Shown: in pieces, positions 1 to 7,967 of the stretch | Numbering within the stretch: position 1 is the stretch's first letter | How the letters are laid out: each line of letters starts with the position of its first letter | DNA from: Streptomyces antioxidans | GTDB taxonomy: Bacteria > Actinomycetota > Actinomycetes > Streptomycetales > Streptomycetaceae | NCBI RefSeq assembly: GCF_000968685.2 | Contig: NZ_LAKD02000049.1 | Span: 186,001-250,000, forward strand | Length of the DNA: 64,000 nt | Reading direction: 5' to 3' | Position numbers and translations under genes: made by a program | The notes under the pieces: generated by a model | What the model saw: only the letters and a program-made list of their open reading frames with translations | The model's database searches: none | What the model was told of the DNA's origin: nothing

Positions 1-485
1 AGATGCTGGCCGGGTTCGCCGCCACCGTGGACGTCCTGCCGCTCGACGGGCTGCTGGAGCTGTTCGACGTCCGCCGCCCCCTGGAGGCCCAGGCCGCCGC
101 GCTGGCCGCCGCCCGCGCCGACGAGCGGACGGTCGCCCGGCTGCGCGGGCTCCAGAAGCGGCTGGCCGTCTCCGAGGACGAGACCGAACGGCACGCGCTG
201 GACCGGGAGTTCCACTCCACGCTCTGCGGGGCGAGCGGCAATGAGGCGCTGGCCGCCCTGATCGACGTACTGCGCGCCCGGGGCAGCCACTACAGCATCT
301 ACGGCGCCGCCGAGGCCGACACCATCCGGCTGGCCAGCGACCTCGGCCATGAGGCGCTGATCAACGCCATGGCCGCCCGCGATCCGGCGGCCGCCGCTGC
401 GGCCGCCACCGCCCATCTGTCCCAGACCGAGGTCTGGCTGCGGCGGTACGCCCCGCTGCCGGACGACGGCCCGGCCGCCGGATGA
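1..485 (+). CDS. GntR-family regulator, FCD domain, 5' end cut by window
   Basis: The reading frame is open from the window edge to the TGA at 483-485, so only about 160 C-terminal residues are visible. They form an all-helical FCD (FadR C-terminal) ligand-binding domain. The pattern LFDVRRPLEAQAAALAA opens the first helices, DREFHSTLCGASGN gives the usual D-x-x-FH helix, and HEALINAMAARDPAAA leads to the last helix with a terminal His (AHLSQTEVWLRRY). In this family Asp and His residues bind a metal or an organic acid and control an N-terminal winged helix, which is outside the window. The gene converges on the sugar ABC operon at 543-3621. It may regulate that operon, but this is inference from position only. 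Confidence 0.8.
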   Translation, partial: MLAGFAATVDVLPLDGLLELFDVRRPLEAQAAALAAARADERTVARLRGLQKRLAVSEDETERHALDREFHSTLCGASGNEALAALIDVLRARGSHYSIYGAAEADTIRLASDLGHEALINAMAARDPAAAAAAATAHLSQTEVWLRRYAPLPDDGPAAG

Positions 486-542
486 ACCACACCGGCCCCG
501 GTCACCGGCCACAGCCGTCGCCGCCCGTGGCGCTCGAAGCGC

Positions 543-1433
543 TCAGTCATCGATGCCCGTGCGCTCGACGCCCGCGACGATATAGCGCTGCAGCACGAGG
601 AAGACCACCAGCAGCGGCACGATCGACACCGCCGCCGCCATGAACAGCTCATGGAGGTTGACGGTCTGGGCGGTGGTGAACGTCGACAGCGCCACCTGCA
701 CCGTCCACGCGTCCCGGTCCTGGCCGATGACCAGCGGCCACAGGAAGGAGTTCCAGGCGCCGATGAAGACGATCGTGCCCACCGCGGCGAACACCGGCCG
801 GGAGTTCGGCACCACGACCCGCCAGTACGTACGCCAGTAGCCGAGACCGTCCACCCGCGCCGCGTCCTCCAGCTCCCGGGGAAAGCCCAGGAAGTACTGG
901 CGGAAGATGAACGCCGCGACCGCGCTGAACAGCGTGGGCACCACCAGACCGCGCAGCGTGGACACCCAGCCGAGCGAGCTGACCAGCACAAAGCTGGGCA
1001 CGAAGGTGACCGCCGCCGGGACCATCAAGGTGCCCAGGATCCAGTAGAAGACCACATTGGCGTAGGCGTACGGGATGCGCGCCAGGCCGTACCCGGCGAG
1101 CGAGGCCAGCAGCAGGGTGCCCACGGTGGTGAGGACCGCGATCAGCGAGGAGTTGAGCAGCGCGTGCGCCATCGGCACATTGGGGTCGTCGAACAGCTCG
1201 CTGGCGTTGGACCAGTGGAGCTCGGCCGGGAAGAACGTCCAGTCCGGCGAGGTGATGTCGGCCTCGCTGGACAGCCCGTTGCGCACCAGCAGATAGAACG
1301 GGATCAGGAAGACCAGCGCGAGCGCGAGCAGCAGCACCAGCCGCACGGCGCGCCCCACGCCCACGAGCGCGTCCCGGACGTCGCGGGCGTTCCGGCGCCG
1401 GGCATCGCGGGCCTCCCGGGAGGGGGATCGCAT
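543..1433 (-). CDS. ABC sugar transporter permease (MalG/LacG type)
   Basis: This is the second inner-membrane permease of a carbohydrate ABC importer, 296 residues. A basic cytoplasmic N-terminus is followed by a membrane segment (LVLLLALALVFLIPFYLLV) and five more hydrophobic stretches. The conserved EAA loop reads ELEDAARVDGLGYWRTYWRV, the contact site for the ATPase. The ATG at 1433 overlaps the TGA of the upstream permease (ATGA), so translation is coupled. Downstream it ends facing the FCD regulator. No ATPase gene is present, as is common in Streptomyces, where one MsiK-like ATPase serves many importers. The substrate cannot be read from the sequence. Confidence 0.9.
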   Translation of the reverse strand: MRSPSREARDARRRNARDVRDALVGVGRAVRLVLLLALALVFLIPFYLLVRNGLSSEADITSPDWTFFPAELHWSNASELFDDPNVPMAHALLNSSLIAVLTTVGTLLLASLAGYGLARIPYAYANVVFYWILGTLMVPAAVTFVPSFVLVSSLGWVSTLRGLVVPTLFSAVAAFIFRQYFLGFPRELEDAARVDGLGYWRTYWRVVVPNSRPVFAAVGTIVFIGAWNSFLWPLVIGQDRDAWTVQVALSTFTTAQTVNLHELFMAAAVSIVPLLVVFLVLQRYIVAGVERTGIDD

Positions 1434-2359
1434 CAGTCCTCCTTCCGGCCCAGGCCGAACCAGCGGGCCTGTACCACCGTCACCACGGCGATGATCAGTG
1501 CCAGGATCACCGCGCCCGCACTGCCCAGGCCCAGGTTCTGCTCCTGGCCCAGCGCCGTGTAGTAGAGGTAGACCAGCGGCGGGCGGGCGTAGGGCGGATA
1601 GCCGCGCGAGTCCGACAGCAGGTTGTAGAACTCGTCGAACGCCTGGAAGGCGTTGATCACCAGCAGCAGCACCACCGCTACCGAGGTCGCCCGCAGCTGC
1701 GGAAAGGTGATGTGCCGGAACACCTGCCAGCCGGGCCGCGCCCCGTCCACGGCCGCCGCCTCGTACAGCCGCGGGGAGATGCGCTGCAGCCCGGCCAGGA
1801 ACAGCACCATGTAGAACCCCGCCTGGAGCCACAGCCGTACGGTCACGATGACCAGCCAGTACCAGGGCGGATCCGTGGTCGAGAGCCAGGCGATCCGCTC
1901 GGCGCCGAACCAGTCCAGCACGGTGTTGGCAAGACCGAAGCGCACCCCGTTGAAGATCGACATCTTCCAGATCAGCGCCGCCACCACATACGAGCACGCC
2001 ACCGGCAGGAAGAACACCGACCGGAAGAACGCCTGCGCCCAGCGCAGCCGGTTGACCATCAGCGCGAGCGCGAGCGAGAGCGCGTACGTCGCCGGGACGA
2101 TGAACGCCGTGAAGACCAGGAACGTCACCAGGCTGCCGGTGAACGCGCCGTCGCCCAGCATCGCCGTGTAGTTGTCGAAACCGACGAAGTCCGTGGGCGA
2201 GACGGTGTTGTGGGCGTCGAAGAAGCTGAGGTAGACGCTCCAGGCCAGCGGGACGTAGGTGAAGAGGGTCAGCCCCAGGACGAACGGGCCGACGAATATC
2301 CAGAACCACAGATGGCGGTTCTGCGGGCCCAGAAGCCCGCGGACGAACGTCTTCCGCAT
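1433..2359 (-). CDS. ABC sugar transporter permease (MalF/LacF type)
   Basis: The first permease of the importer has 308 residues. Residues 15-40 (LWFWIFVGPFVLGLTLFTYV) form the first membrane helix. The EAA motif near the C-terminus reads LYEAAAVDGARPGWQVFRHI, typical of the MalF branch. The start ATG at 2359 overlaps the stop of the binding-protein gene in ATGA fashion, and the stop overlaps the next permease in the same way. The three genes are therefore one translationally coupled unit in the order binding protein, permease, permease. Confidence 0.9.
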   Translation of the reverse strand: MRKTFVRGLLGPQNRHLWFWIFVGPFVLGLTLFTYVPLAWSVYLSFFDAHNTVSPTDFVGFDNYTAMLGDGAFTGSLVTFLVFTAFIVPATYALSLALALMVNRLRWAQAFFRSVFFLPVACSYVVAALIWKMSIFNGVRFGLANTVLDWFGAERIAWLSTTDPPWYWLVIVTVRLWLQAGFYMVLFLAGLQRISPRLYEAAAVDGARPGWQVFRHITFPQLRATSVAVVLLLVINAFQAFDEFYNLLSDSRGYPPYARPPLVYLYYTALGQEQNLGLGSAGAVILALIIAVVTVVQARWFGLGRKED

Positions 2360-3621
2360 CAGCTCTTCTTCTTGACGCGCCGCAGCTCGGCCTCGGTCTC
2401 GCGGACCACCGACCGCAGCTCGCGGTCGGGGTTGGCCCCGCTCTTGATGATCCGGCTCAGCGCGTCCTGATAGGCCGTCTTGCTCGCGGAGGTCCACAGC
2501 AGTGGCTCGGCGTGGCCGTGGTCGGTGGCGTAGCGCACCGCCTCACCGGCCGCGCCCTGCCGCAGCTTGGCCGCCTTCGTGGCGAGCGAGATCCGGGCGG
2601 GGATGTGGAAGCCGTAGCGGAGTGCGAAGTCCTCCTGGTAGTCGGTCCGTTCCACCCACAGCCACTTCACATACGCCTTGGCCAGCGCCTTGTCCCGGGC
2701 CCTGGCGCTGACCGCGGCGCCGTACGCGCCGACCGGCACCGCGGGCGCGCCGTGCGCCCCGTCCCGGGGGAACGGCAGCACCCCGAAGTCGTCCCCCAGC
2801 GCCTTCTTCACCTGCGGCAGCGCCCACAGCCCGGACCACTGCATGGCGGTGAGCCCCTGGGTGAACGCGGCCGGGTCCGACCAGTCGGAGGGCGCCCCGA
2901 GCAGCAGCGACTTCTCCGCGTAGAGCTGTCGCAGCTTGAGAAGCGTCCGGGCGGCGGCCGGGTCGTCGAAGCCGACCTTGCCGTCCTCGGTGACCAGGGT
3001 GAGCCCGGCGGCGTTGAGCGGGGTGCCGCTGAGCACGCCGGGGCCGCCGTCATTGCCCAGGAAGAGCCCCTTGACGTCCCTGGTGGTCAGCTCCTTCGCC
3101 GCGTCGACCAGCGCGTCGAGGCTGCGCGGCGGCTCCACTCCCGCGTCTTTGAGCAGGCTCTTGCGGTAGTAGAGCAGCTGGGTGTCGATGACCTGCGGAA
3201 CGCCCCAGATCTTGCCCCGGTACGTCTTCGGGGCGAGCACGGCCGGGTTGAAGTCGTCCTTGGCCTCGGCGAGGAGGTCGGTGAGGTCGACCACCTGGCC
3301 GCCCTGGATCTGGTCCAGCGTCGGGCCGCCCTCGAAGACATCCGGGCCGGACTTGGTGAGCAGCGCGGCGGCGGTCTGCTGGTCGTAGTTGCCCGGCCGC
3401 CACTGGACCTGGACGTTCGCCTTCTGATACGCGTCGGCGTAGCGCCTGACGGCCTGTTCGGTGCCGGGCTCGCCGTACTGGTGGTACCACTGCTCGATCA
3501 CCGGCTGACCGGCGTGGTCATCGCCGTCCCGCCCGGTGTTGGACCCACAGGCGGAGGCGAGCGCGCTCGTGAGGGCCAGCCCTCCGCCCGCACCCAGCAG
3601 CCTTCGGCGGCTCATGGACAT
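2359..3621 (-). CDS. Sugar ABC transporter substrate-binding lipoprotein
   Basis: A 420-residue extracellular solute-binding protein of family 1. The N-terminus MSMSRRRLLGAGGGLALTSA carries a twin-arginine-like RRR before a hydrophobic core, and LASAC is a lipobox with Cys25 as the predicted lipidated residue. The mature part has the usual lysine-rich alpha/beta lobes, with motifs such as GPDVFEGG and YGAAVSARARDKALAKAYV. The ligand is unknown. It is the first gene of the importer operon. The promoter must lie in 3622-3738, because pcaL upstream on the same strand ends at 3739. Confidence 0.9.
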   Translation of the reverse strand: MSMSRRRLLGAGGGLALTSALASACGSNTGRDGDDHAGQPVIEQWYHQYGEPGTEQAVRRYADAYQKANVQVQWRPGNYDQQTAAALLTKSGPDVFEGGPTLDQIQGGQVVDLTDLLAEAKDDFNPAVLAPKTYRGKIWGVPQVIDTQLLYYRKSLLKDAGVEPPRSLDALVDAAKELTTRDVKGLFLGNDGGPGVLSGTPLNAAGLTLVTEDGKVGFDDPAAARTLLKLRQLYAEKSLLLGAPSDWSDPAAFTQGLTAMQWSGLWALPQVKKALGDDFGVLPFPRDGAHGAPAVPVGAYGAAVSARARDKALAKAYVKWLWVERTDYQEDFALRYGFHIPARISLATKAAKLRQGAAGEAVRYATDHGHAEPLLWTSASKTAYQDALSRIIKSGANPDRELRSVVRETEAELRRVKKKS

Positions 3622-3738
3622 GGCGTGCGCCCCCTCGTCTCCCGGTCTCGGAGTCCCGGGCTCCCGGGCTCCCGGACTCCGTACGACTCAACGATCAACG
3701 ATGGAGGCGGATTGCGACAGAGTTGTTGCGGGAGGATG
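3622..3738 (-). promoter_or_regulatory. Promoter region of the ABC importer operon
   Basis: This 117-base gap separates pcaL from the binding-protein gene. It holds a run of TCCCGGGC-type direct repeats (about 3650-3680), the overlapping repeat ATCGTTGATCGTTGA on the minus strand, and an imperfect inverted repeat GCAACA-ACTC-TGTCGC near 3714-3731. Any of these could be a regulator site. No convincing -35/-10 pair was recognised. Confidence 0.3.
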
Positions 3739-4962
3739 TCACCTTTCGGTATCGGAATGTGACGCAGAGTCGGCGTCGGTGCCGTCGGTGCCGTCGGTGC
3801 CGTCGATGTCGTCGAAGACGCGCTGGGCGGTGGCGAAGGCCGAGTTGGCGGCCGGGACGCCGCAGTAGATCGCGGACTGGAGCAGTACCTCGCCGATCTC
3901 CTCACGGGTGAGCCCGTTGGTGAGCGCGGCCCGGATGTGCATGGCCAGTTCGGCGTCATGGCCGTGGGCGATGAGCGCGGTGAGGGTGATACAGCTGCGG
4001 GTCCGCCGGTCCAGCCCGTCGCCGGTCCAGATCTCGCCCCAGGCGTAGCGGGTGATGAAGTCCTGGAAGCGGGCGGTGAACGGGGTCGTACGGGCCACAG
4101 CGCGCTCCACGTGCGCGACCCCGAGCACGGCCCGGCGCACCGCCATCCCGGCGGCGTGGCGTGCGGCGTCGTCGCGTGGGGGTGCCGCCGGGCCGTTGAG
4201 GTGGGCGAGCAGCGCCCCGGTGACCGCCTCCGGGCGCTCCACGCCCGCGAGATGCGCCGCCCCGGCCACCTCCAGCAAGCTCGCGCCGGGCACGGCGTCG
4301 GCGATGCGGCGGGCGTGGGAGGGCGGGGTCGCGGGGTCGTCGCGACCGGCCACCACGAGGGTGGGCGCCGTGATCTTCGCCAGGTCGGCCGTCATGTCGT
4401 ACCCGGCGAGCACGTCGCAGCAGGCGGCGTAGCCCGCACGGTCGGTGGCCCGCAGATCCCCGATCAGCGCGGCGCCGAGGGGCGTGTGGGCGAAGTCGTG
4501 CGAGAACCAGGTGCCGGGGCGGCTCGCCACCATCGCCTCCGTCCCCTCGGCCCGTACGAGCGCGGCCCGCTCACGCCAGACGGCGGCATCCCCGAAGCGG
4601 GCCGAGGAGCAGACGGCGGACAGACTGCTGATCCGGTCGGGGTGGTGCGCGGCGAGGTGCAGCCCGACCGCGCCGCCGATCGAGATCCCCGCGTACGCGA
4701 ACCGCTCCCACCCCTGATCGTCGGCGAGCCGCAGCACGAGGGCGGCGAGATCGTCGATGGTGGCCGAGCCGTCCGAGGGCAACGCCGAGGCGGGGGATCC
4801 GCCGTGGCCGGGCAGATCCCAGCGCAGTACGCGATGGCCCCGGGCGAGCGCGGCGAGCTGCGGCTCCCAGACGGCGAGGGAGGTCCCGAGGGAGGAACCG
4901 AGGACGAGGGGCGGGGCGGTGGGGGGTCCGCTGAGGGCGTGGTGCGGAGGGGTGTCGGTCAT
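3739..4962 (-). CDS. pcaL: 3-oxoadipate enol-lactonase / 4-carboxymuconolactone decarboxylase fusion (PcaL)
   Basis: A two-domain enzyme of 407 residues that carries out two consecutive steps of the beta-ketoadipate pathway. The N-terminal half is an alpha/beta hydrolase with nucleophile elbow GISIGG, acid region AGRDDPATP and catalytic His in GAAHLAG, as expected for enol-lactone hydrolase (PcaD). The C-terminal half matches carboxymuconolactone decarboxylase (PcaC), with RRTRSCITLTALIAHGHDAE and the Cys-containing AIYCGVPAANSAFA. Such fusions are called PcaL in Streptomyces and Rhodococcus. The C-terminus ends in a short GTD repeat encoded by tandem 9-mers at 3776-3812. The start at 4962 is chosen where the hydrolase domain begins. 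pcaL is the last gene of the operon and is separated from pcaB by 293 bases that hold a palindromic repeat element. Confidence 0.92.
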   Translation of the reverse strand: MTDTPPHHALSGPPTAPPLVLGSSLGTSLAVWEPQLAALARGHRVLRWDLPGHGGSPASALPSDGSATIDDLAALVLRLADDQGWERFAYAGISIGGAVGLHLAAHHPDRISSLSAVCSSARFGDAAVWRERAALVRAEGTEAMVASRPGTWFSHDFAHTPLGAALIGDLRATDRAGYAACCDVLAGYDMTADLAKITAPTLVVAGRDDPATPPSHARRIADAVPGASLLEVAGAAHLAGVERPEAVTGALLAHLNGPAAPPRDDAARHAAGMAVRRAVLGVAHVERAVARTTPFTARFQDFITRYAWGEIWTGDGLDRRTRSCITLTALIAHGHDAELAMHIRAALTNGLTREEIGEVLLQSAIYCGVPAANSAFATAQRVFDDIDGTDGTDGTDADSASHSDTER

Positions 4963-5035
4963 GGGCTGGCTGCTCCGGGGGTGTTTGGTGTGGTGCGGCA
5001 GGGTGGCTGCGCTGTCCCTGGGGCCGGTGGCCTTC

Positions 5036-5236
5036 CCCCACCCCGCCCCTTCCCGGACCATGGGCTCCGCCCCCGGACACCGGGCAGAACGATGGCCCAC
5101 AGCGCGGGCCAAATCCAGCCCCTCCGGCGATTGAGGAGCGGGGTTCGGGGCGGAACCCCGGCGGGGGTGTGGGGGCGGAGCCCCCACAGGTGGGGGGCTG
5201 GGGGTGTCCCCCGGTTCGGGAAGGGGCGGGGTGGGG
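5036..5236. repeat. MITE-like palindromic element with perfect 20-bp terminal inverted repeats
   Basis: The left end CCCCACCCCGCCCCTTCCCG (5036-5055) is the exact reverse complement of the right end at 5217-5236. Inside are a copy of the TCCAGCCC..GGCGATTGAGGA motif (5114-5137) and a small hairpin, GGGGTTC..GAACCCC (5140-5159). Related elements lie at 11684-12034 and 27276-27462, and a half element at 43751-43774. This copy sits inside the pca operon between pcaB and pcaL. No ORF within it is convincing. Confidence 0.75.
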
Positions 5237-5255
5237 ACTGGGCCGCCGGAGGCGG

Positions 5256-6563
5256 TTACCCACGGCGGGACAGCGCACGTTCCACCAGGGCCGAGGCCGC
5301 GCCCACATACGTGGCAGGGTCCAGCAGCTCGCGCGCGCGATCAGGCGGCAGGACGCCCGACAGCGCCTCGGCCAGCCCCCTCCCCTCCCGAGCCGCCTCC
5401 GCCAGCAGCCCCTTCGCACGGGCCCGGCCCACCCCCGGCTCAAGCGCCGCGATCAGGCGCTCGCTGACGATCAGCCCCTCCGTCAGCCCCAGGTTCGCCG
5501 CCATCCGGTCAGGAAAGACCCGCAGCCCGGAGGCGAGTTCCACGGCATCCCGGGCGGAGCCCCCCGCGAGCCGCAACAGCTCCCGCAGCGGCTGCCACTC
5601 CGCGTGCCACGCCCCACCGGGCCGTTCGTCCTCCGCGGCGAGCGAGCCGAGCAGGGTGGCGGCATGCCCCGGGGCCTGACGGGCCGCGGCGGCCATCACC
5701 GTGGCGCGCACGGGGTTCGACTTGTGAGGCATCGCGGACGAGCCGCCCCCCGCCCCCTCCGCCACTTCCCCGATCTCCGTCCGCGAGAGCACCAGCACAT
5801 CCGCCGCCACCTTCCCCAGCGCCCCCACGGCGGAGGCGAGCGCGGTGCCCAGGTCGGCGATGGGGGTGCGCAGGGTGTGCCAGGGCACGTCGGGCTCGGC
5901 GAGACCGGTCTCCTCGGCGAACCGGCCCAGCAGCCGAACCCCGCCGTCGAAGGCGGCCAACGTGCCCGCCGCACCGCCCAGTTGGGCGGGCGGCCGGAGC
6001 GCAGCGAGCCGGTCGCGGGCGTCCAGGACGAGCGCCCGCCAGCCCGCCGCTTTCAGCCCGAACGTGGTGGGCACGGCGTGCTGGGTGAGGGTGCGACCGG
6101 GCATCGGGGTGTCGCGGTGCGCGGCGGCGAGCCGCGCCAGCTCCGCCGCCGTACGCTCCAGATCGGCCACGATCAGCGGCAGCGCCCGCGCGGCCACCAG
6201 CATCGTGGCCGTGTCCACGATGTCCTGGCTGGTCGCGCCTCGGTGGACGTACGACCCGGCCTCGGCGTCCGTACGGGCCACCGCCGCCGTGAGATCGGCG
6301 ACCAGCGGGATGACCGGGTTGCCCCCGGAGCGGGCGCGCAGCGCCAGATCACGTACGTCGTACAGCTCGGCGCGGGCCGCGGCCGCCACCGCCTGCGCCG
6401 CCCCGGCCGGTGCCACCACCCGTGCCAGCGCGGCCTCCGCGTCCAGCATGGCCTGCAGGAACGCCGGGTCGCCCGTGGCGGCCTCCACCGCCGACCCGGT
6501 CCGCACCGGTGCCAGCAGCCCCACGTCCTCGCTGTCGGGAGTACCAGGACTAGCGGAACTCAA
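5256..6563 (-). CDS. pcaB: 3-carboxy-cis,cis-muconate cycloisomerase (PcaB)
   Basis: A fumarase/argininosuccinate-lyase superfamily enzyme of about 435 residues that lactonises beta-carboxymuconate. It shows DAEAALARV near the N-terminus, RGATSQDIVDTATMLVA (the TSQD region), and the superfamily signature SSAMPHKSNPVRA. The start is uncertain. A TTG at 6563 lies about 10 bases after GGGGAG and overlaps the end of pcaG by 14 bases. A GTG at 6524 is the alternative but its Shine-Dalgarno sequence is too close. Residues GLLAPVRTG just after either start fit the family N-terminus. It sits between pcaG and pcaL in the standard gene order. Confidence 0.9.
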   Translation of the reverse strand: MSSASPGTPDSEDVGLLAPVRTGSAVEAATGDPAFLQAMLDAEAALARVVAPAGAAQAVAAAARAELYDVRDLALRARSGGNPVIPLVADLTAAVARTDAEAGSYVHRGATSQDIVDTATMLVAARALPLIVADLERTAAELARLAAAHRDTPMPGRTLTQHAVPTTFGLKAAGWRALVLDARDRLAALRPPAQLGGAAGTLAAFDGGVRLLGRFAEETGLAEPDVPWHTLRTPIADLGTALASAVGALGKVAADVLVLSRTEIGEVAEGAGGGSSAMPHKSNPVRATVMAAAARQAPGHAATLLGSLAAEDERPGGAWHAEWQPLRELLRLAGGSARDAVELASGLRVFPDRMAANLGLTEGLIVSERLIAALEPGVGRARAKGLLAEAAREGRGLAEALSGVLPPDRARELLDPATYVGAASALVERALSRRG

Positions 6564-7194
6564 GGAAAACCGTCTCCCCTTCGCCCTGCAGGCGGATGTC
6601 GAAGCGATAGGTGCCCGGCGGGGACGCCGCCGTCGCCACCAGCGTCTCGCGGCGCGCCGGATCCAGCGAGGCGAGCAGCGGGTCGGCGGCGTTGGCCTCG
6701 GCGTTCTCGGGGAAGTACACCCGGGTGAAGAGGTGGTGCAGCAGCCCCCGGGCGTGGACGCACACGCTGATGTACGGGGCGGCGGGCGCGGCCGGGCCGC
6801 CCGGCGGCAGCGTACGGGCCGTCCAGTGGCCGTCCGCATCGGTGGCGACGCGGCCGAAACCGGTGAAGTCCACGCCATTGCGTCCGAGGAAGCCGCCGGT
6901 CACCGGGTCGCGCCGCATCGACCCGCCCGCCCCGGCCAGTGAGCCGTCCGGGCCCGCCTGCCACAGCTCGATCAGCGCGTCCGGGACGGGGGCGCCCTCG
7001 CCGTCGCGTACGTATCCATGGAGCGTGATGGCGCCGGGGTGGCCCGCCGGGGCCATCTCGCCGCCGCCGGGGAAGGGCAGGGCGTAGCCGTAGAAGGGGC
7101 CCACGGTGTGGGAGGGGGTGGGCGCCAGCCCCTCGGCGGGTGCGAGCGCTTGCGCGGGGGCGGGCCCCTGCTCGGGTGTGAGCCTCTTGCTCAT
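6550..7194 (-). CDS. pcaG: Protocatechuate 3,4-dioxygenase alpha subunit (PcaG)
   Basis: 214 residues of the intradiol dioxygenase fold. It contains TPSHTVGPFYGYALPF at residues 27-42 and DALIELWQAGPDGSL, the conserved hydroxyquinol/catechol dioxygenase region. The alpha subunit lacks the iron ligands, and here the beta-subunit motifs RYAH and HLH are absent as expected. With PcaH it opens the protocatechuate ring to 3-carboxymuconate. Start and stop overlap its neighbours: its ATG overlaps the pcaH stop as ATGA. An alanine/proline-rich stretch of about 25 residues precedes the domain. Confidence 0.93.
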   Translation of the reverse strand: MSKRLTPEQGPAPAQALAPAEGLAPTPSHTVGPFYGYALPFPGGGEMAPAGHPGAITLHGYVRDGEGAPVPDALIELWQAGPDGSLAGAGGSMRRDPVTGGFLGRNGVDFTGFGRVATDADGHWTARTLPPGGPAAPAAPYISVCVHARGLLHHLFTRVYFPENAEANAADPLLASLDPARRETLVATAASPPGTYRFDIRLQGEGETVFLEFR

Positions 7195-7961
7195 CAGCGG
7201 CCCTCCTCGATCCAGGTGGCGGACGGCCCGTCCAGCACGATGTCCCAGCGGTAGCCCAGCGACCACTCCGGCCGCGACAGCGCGTGGTCGTACGTCGCGA
7301 CCAGCCGCTCCCGCGCCGCCGGTTCCGTCACCGACTGCAGGATCGGGTCGTAGGCGAAGAGCGGATCGCCGGGGAAGTACATCTGGGTGACCAGCCGCTG
7401 GGTGAACGCCGCGCCGAAGACGGAGAAGTGGAGATGCGCGGGGCGCCAGGCGTTCTCGTGGTTGCGCCACGGATACGCCCCCGGCTTGATGGTGGTGAAG
7501 TGGTACGAACCGTCGTCACCGGTCAACGTCCGCCCCACACCGGTGAAGTTGGGGTCGAGCGGTGCGGGGTGCTGATCGCGCAGATGGGCGTAGCGGCCCG
7601 AGGCGTTGGCCTGCCACAGCTCGATGAGCTGCCCATGGACCGGGCGGCCCCGGCTGTCCAGGAGCCGTCCGGAGACGGTGATCCGCTCGCCCAGCGGCTC
7701 GCCCTGGTGCTGCACTGTGAGGTCGTTGTCGATCGCGGTGATGTCGGTGTGGCCGAAGACCGGGGTGTGCAGCTCCACGGTCTCCGGGTCGCCGTGCACC
7801 GCGACCAGCGGCTGCTTGGGGTGGCGCAGCACACTGCTGCGGTACGGGGGGAAGTCGCGCGGCGGGTGGTCGGCGGCGGGCGCGCCCTCGGCGCGCGCCT
7901 TGTCGTACGACTCCCGTACGCGCGCGAGTTCGCCGTCGATGTCGGACTGGGTGAGAGCCAT
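7194..7961 (-). CDS. pcaH: Protocatechuate 3,4-dioxygenase beta subunit (PcaH)
   Basis: 255 residues, the catalytic iron-bearing subunit of the intradiol dioxygenase. The ligands can be seen in order: Tyr in SGRYAHLRDQH, Tyr in GAYPWRNHENAW, and two His in RPAHLHFSVFG. In this family two Tyr and two His hold Fe(III). The N-terminal PCDO_beta_N region (SSVLRHPKQPLVAV) is present. It is translationally coupled to pcaG through ATGA and follows pcaF by 6 bases, which supports a single pcaIJFHGB transcript. Confidence 0.95.
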   Translation of the reverse strand: MALTQSDIDGELARVRESYDKARAEGAPAADHPPRDFPPYRSSVLRHPKQPLVAVHGDPETVELHTPVFGHTDITAIDNDLTVQHQGEPLGERITVSGRLLDSRGRPVHGQLIELWQANASGRYAHLRDQHPAPLDPNFTGVGRTLTGDDGSYHFTTIKPGAYPWRNHENAWRPAHLHFSVFGAAFTQRLVTQMYFPGDPLFAYDPILQSVTEPAARERLVATYDHALSRPEWSLGYRWDIVLDGPSATWIEEGR

Positions 7962-7967
7962 GTCTGA

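Noticed and set aside
3937..5679. Long plus-strand frame of 580 codons opposite pcaL and pcaB
   Set aside because: It is a shadow of the high third-position GC of the minus-strand pca genes, with no domain, no ribosome-binding site and a low-complexity Arg/Gly composition.
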